5,029 nt of DNA from Candidatus Omnitrophota bacterium. GTDB taxonomy: Bacteria > Omnitrophota > Gorgyraeia > Gorgyraeales > Gorgyraeaceae. Positions 4,605 through 5,029 of the stretch are shown one piece after another (position 1 is the stretch's first letter; every line of letters starts with the position of its first letter). A model generated the notes under the pieces. That model had not been told where the DNA came from and did not search any database. It saw only the letters and a list, made by a program, of their open reading frames with translations. The position numbers were made by a program, and so were the translations under genes. The DNA is taken from NCBI GenBank assembly GCA_018817035.1, contig JAHIUV010000013.1, forward strand, positions 1 through 5,029, written 5' to 3'.

Positions 4605-5029
4605 ATGAAATCTTCTAAGAATAGGAAGGCTAAGATAGTCAGGAAGACGCATGAGACAGATATTTCAATAGTCCTTGATGTGGACGGCAGGGGTAAATCT
4701 AAGATCAAGACAGGAATTCCGTTTCTTGACCACATGCTGACGCTTTTTTCCAAGCACGGGCTTTTTGACCTGGAAATAAAAGCCAAGGGTGATCTGGATG
4801 TGGATATGCACCACACCAACGAAGATGTGGGCATTTGCTTGGGCCAGGCATTTGAAAAAGCGCTGGCTGATAAAAAAGGCATAAGGCGCTTCGGCGAAAA
4901 GACAGTGCCCATGGATGATGCTTTAGTCAGGGTCGTCATAGACATAAGCGGCAGGCCGTTTATTAATTCCCAATGGTCTGATAAGCCTTACGAGACAAGA
5001 GATGTTGAAGGGTATAACCTGGAATATGC
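4605..5029 (+). CDS. hisB: Imidazoleglycerol-phosphate dehydratase, 3' end beyond the window
   Basis: HisB dehydrates imidazole glycerol phosphate to imidazole acetol phosphate in histidine biosynthesis, using bound Mn2+. About 141 codons are present, out of roughly 195 expected for the monofunctional enzyme. Visible motifs are RKAKIVRKTHETDI (7-20), TGIPFLDHML (36-45), the metal-binding MHHTNEDVG (68-76) after H43 and H51, GIRRFG (92-97), PMDDA (102-106) and DISGRP (113-118). The second metal-binding HHxxE half lies past the window edge. It begins directly with the dehydratase domain, so it is not the bifunctional HisB with an N-terminal histidinol phosphatase seen in E. coli. AGAGGT (4595-4600) lies four bases before the ATG. 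The 215-bp repeat-filled gap after proA suggests it may have its own promoter or start a his operon. Confidence 0.95.
   Translation, partial: MKSSKNRKAKIVRKTHETDISIVLDVDGRGKSKIKTGIPFLDHMLTLFSKHGLFDLEIKAKGDLDVDMHHTNEDVGICLGQAFEKALADKKGIRRFGEKTVPMDDALVRVVIDISGRPFINSQWSDKPYETRDVEGYNLEY

Noticed and set aside
4379..4945. 188-residue minus-strand open frame covering the repeat cluster and hisB
   Set aside because: It is antisense to a clearly conserved HisB, and the rest is a translation of the repeats (LDSFHSLEQY twice). No start signal or family resemblance was seen.

Overview
The window is a bacterial housekeeping segment with every recognisable gene on the + strand: rplU (L21), rpmA (L27), obg (ribosome-associated GTPase), proB, proA and the 5' part of hisB. 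The order rplU-rpmA-obg-proB-proA is widespread in bacteria. There is no ysxB/prp-type gene between rplU and rpmA, and L27 starts directly at its mature-type MAH end, which argues against Firmicutes. AT-leaning coding DNA, GTG starts with strong Shine-Dalgarno sites, and palindromic repeats in every sizeable gap fit an uncultured Gram-negative-type lineage. My impression is Omnitrophota or a related PVC-adjacent group, but this is a weak inference and no gene here proves it.

Layout: 1-249 is a non-coding leader, possibly with the tail of an upstream gene. It holds a palindromic repeat, a second hairpin module and a plausible sigma70-type promoter. rplU (250-570) and rpmA (572-808) are separated by one base. 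The 83-bp gap to obg is almost entirely one hairpin-forming repeat that ends at the obg Shine-Dalgarno site. obg (892-1851) is followed by 156 bp made largely of repeat DNA. proB (2008-3111) and proA (3133-4389) are tightly coupled (21 bp apart, strong SD) and encode the first two enzymes of proline synthesis. A 215-bp gap then carries at least three repeat arms and a 34-bp perfect direct repeat, and hisB (4605 to beyond the window end) follows.

Function: rplU, rpmA and obg serve 50S ribosome structure and assembly. proB and proA convert glutamate to glutamate-5-semialdehyde. hisB encodes the imidazoleglycerol-phosphate dehydratase of histidine synthesis and may open a separate his unit.

The coding content is ordinary. 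The unusual layer is the repeat DNA. One family has arms TTCTCGAC...GCTCGAA around an AATATT core, and a second module has TAACTTCACA and TTRACGGGSAGTGTA. They occupy the gaps, sit against stop codons and apparently contribute to a promoter; a third, unrelated element abuts the obg ribosome binding site. I see no new enzymatic or defence system in this window.
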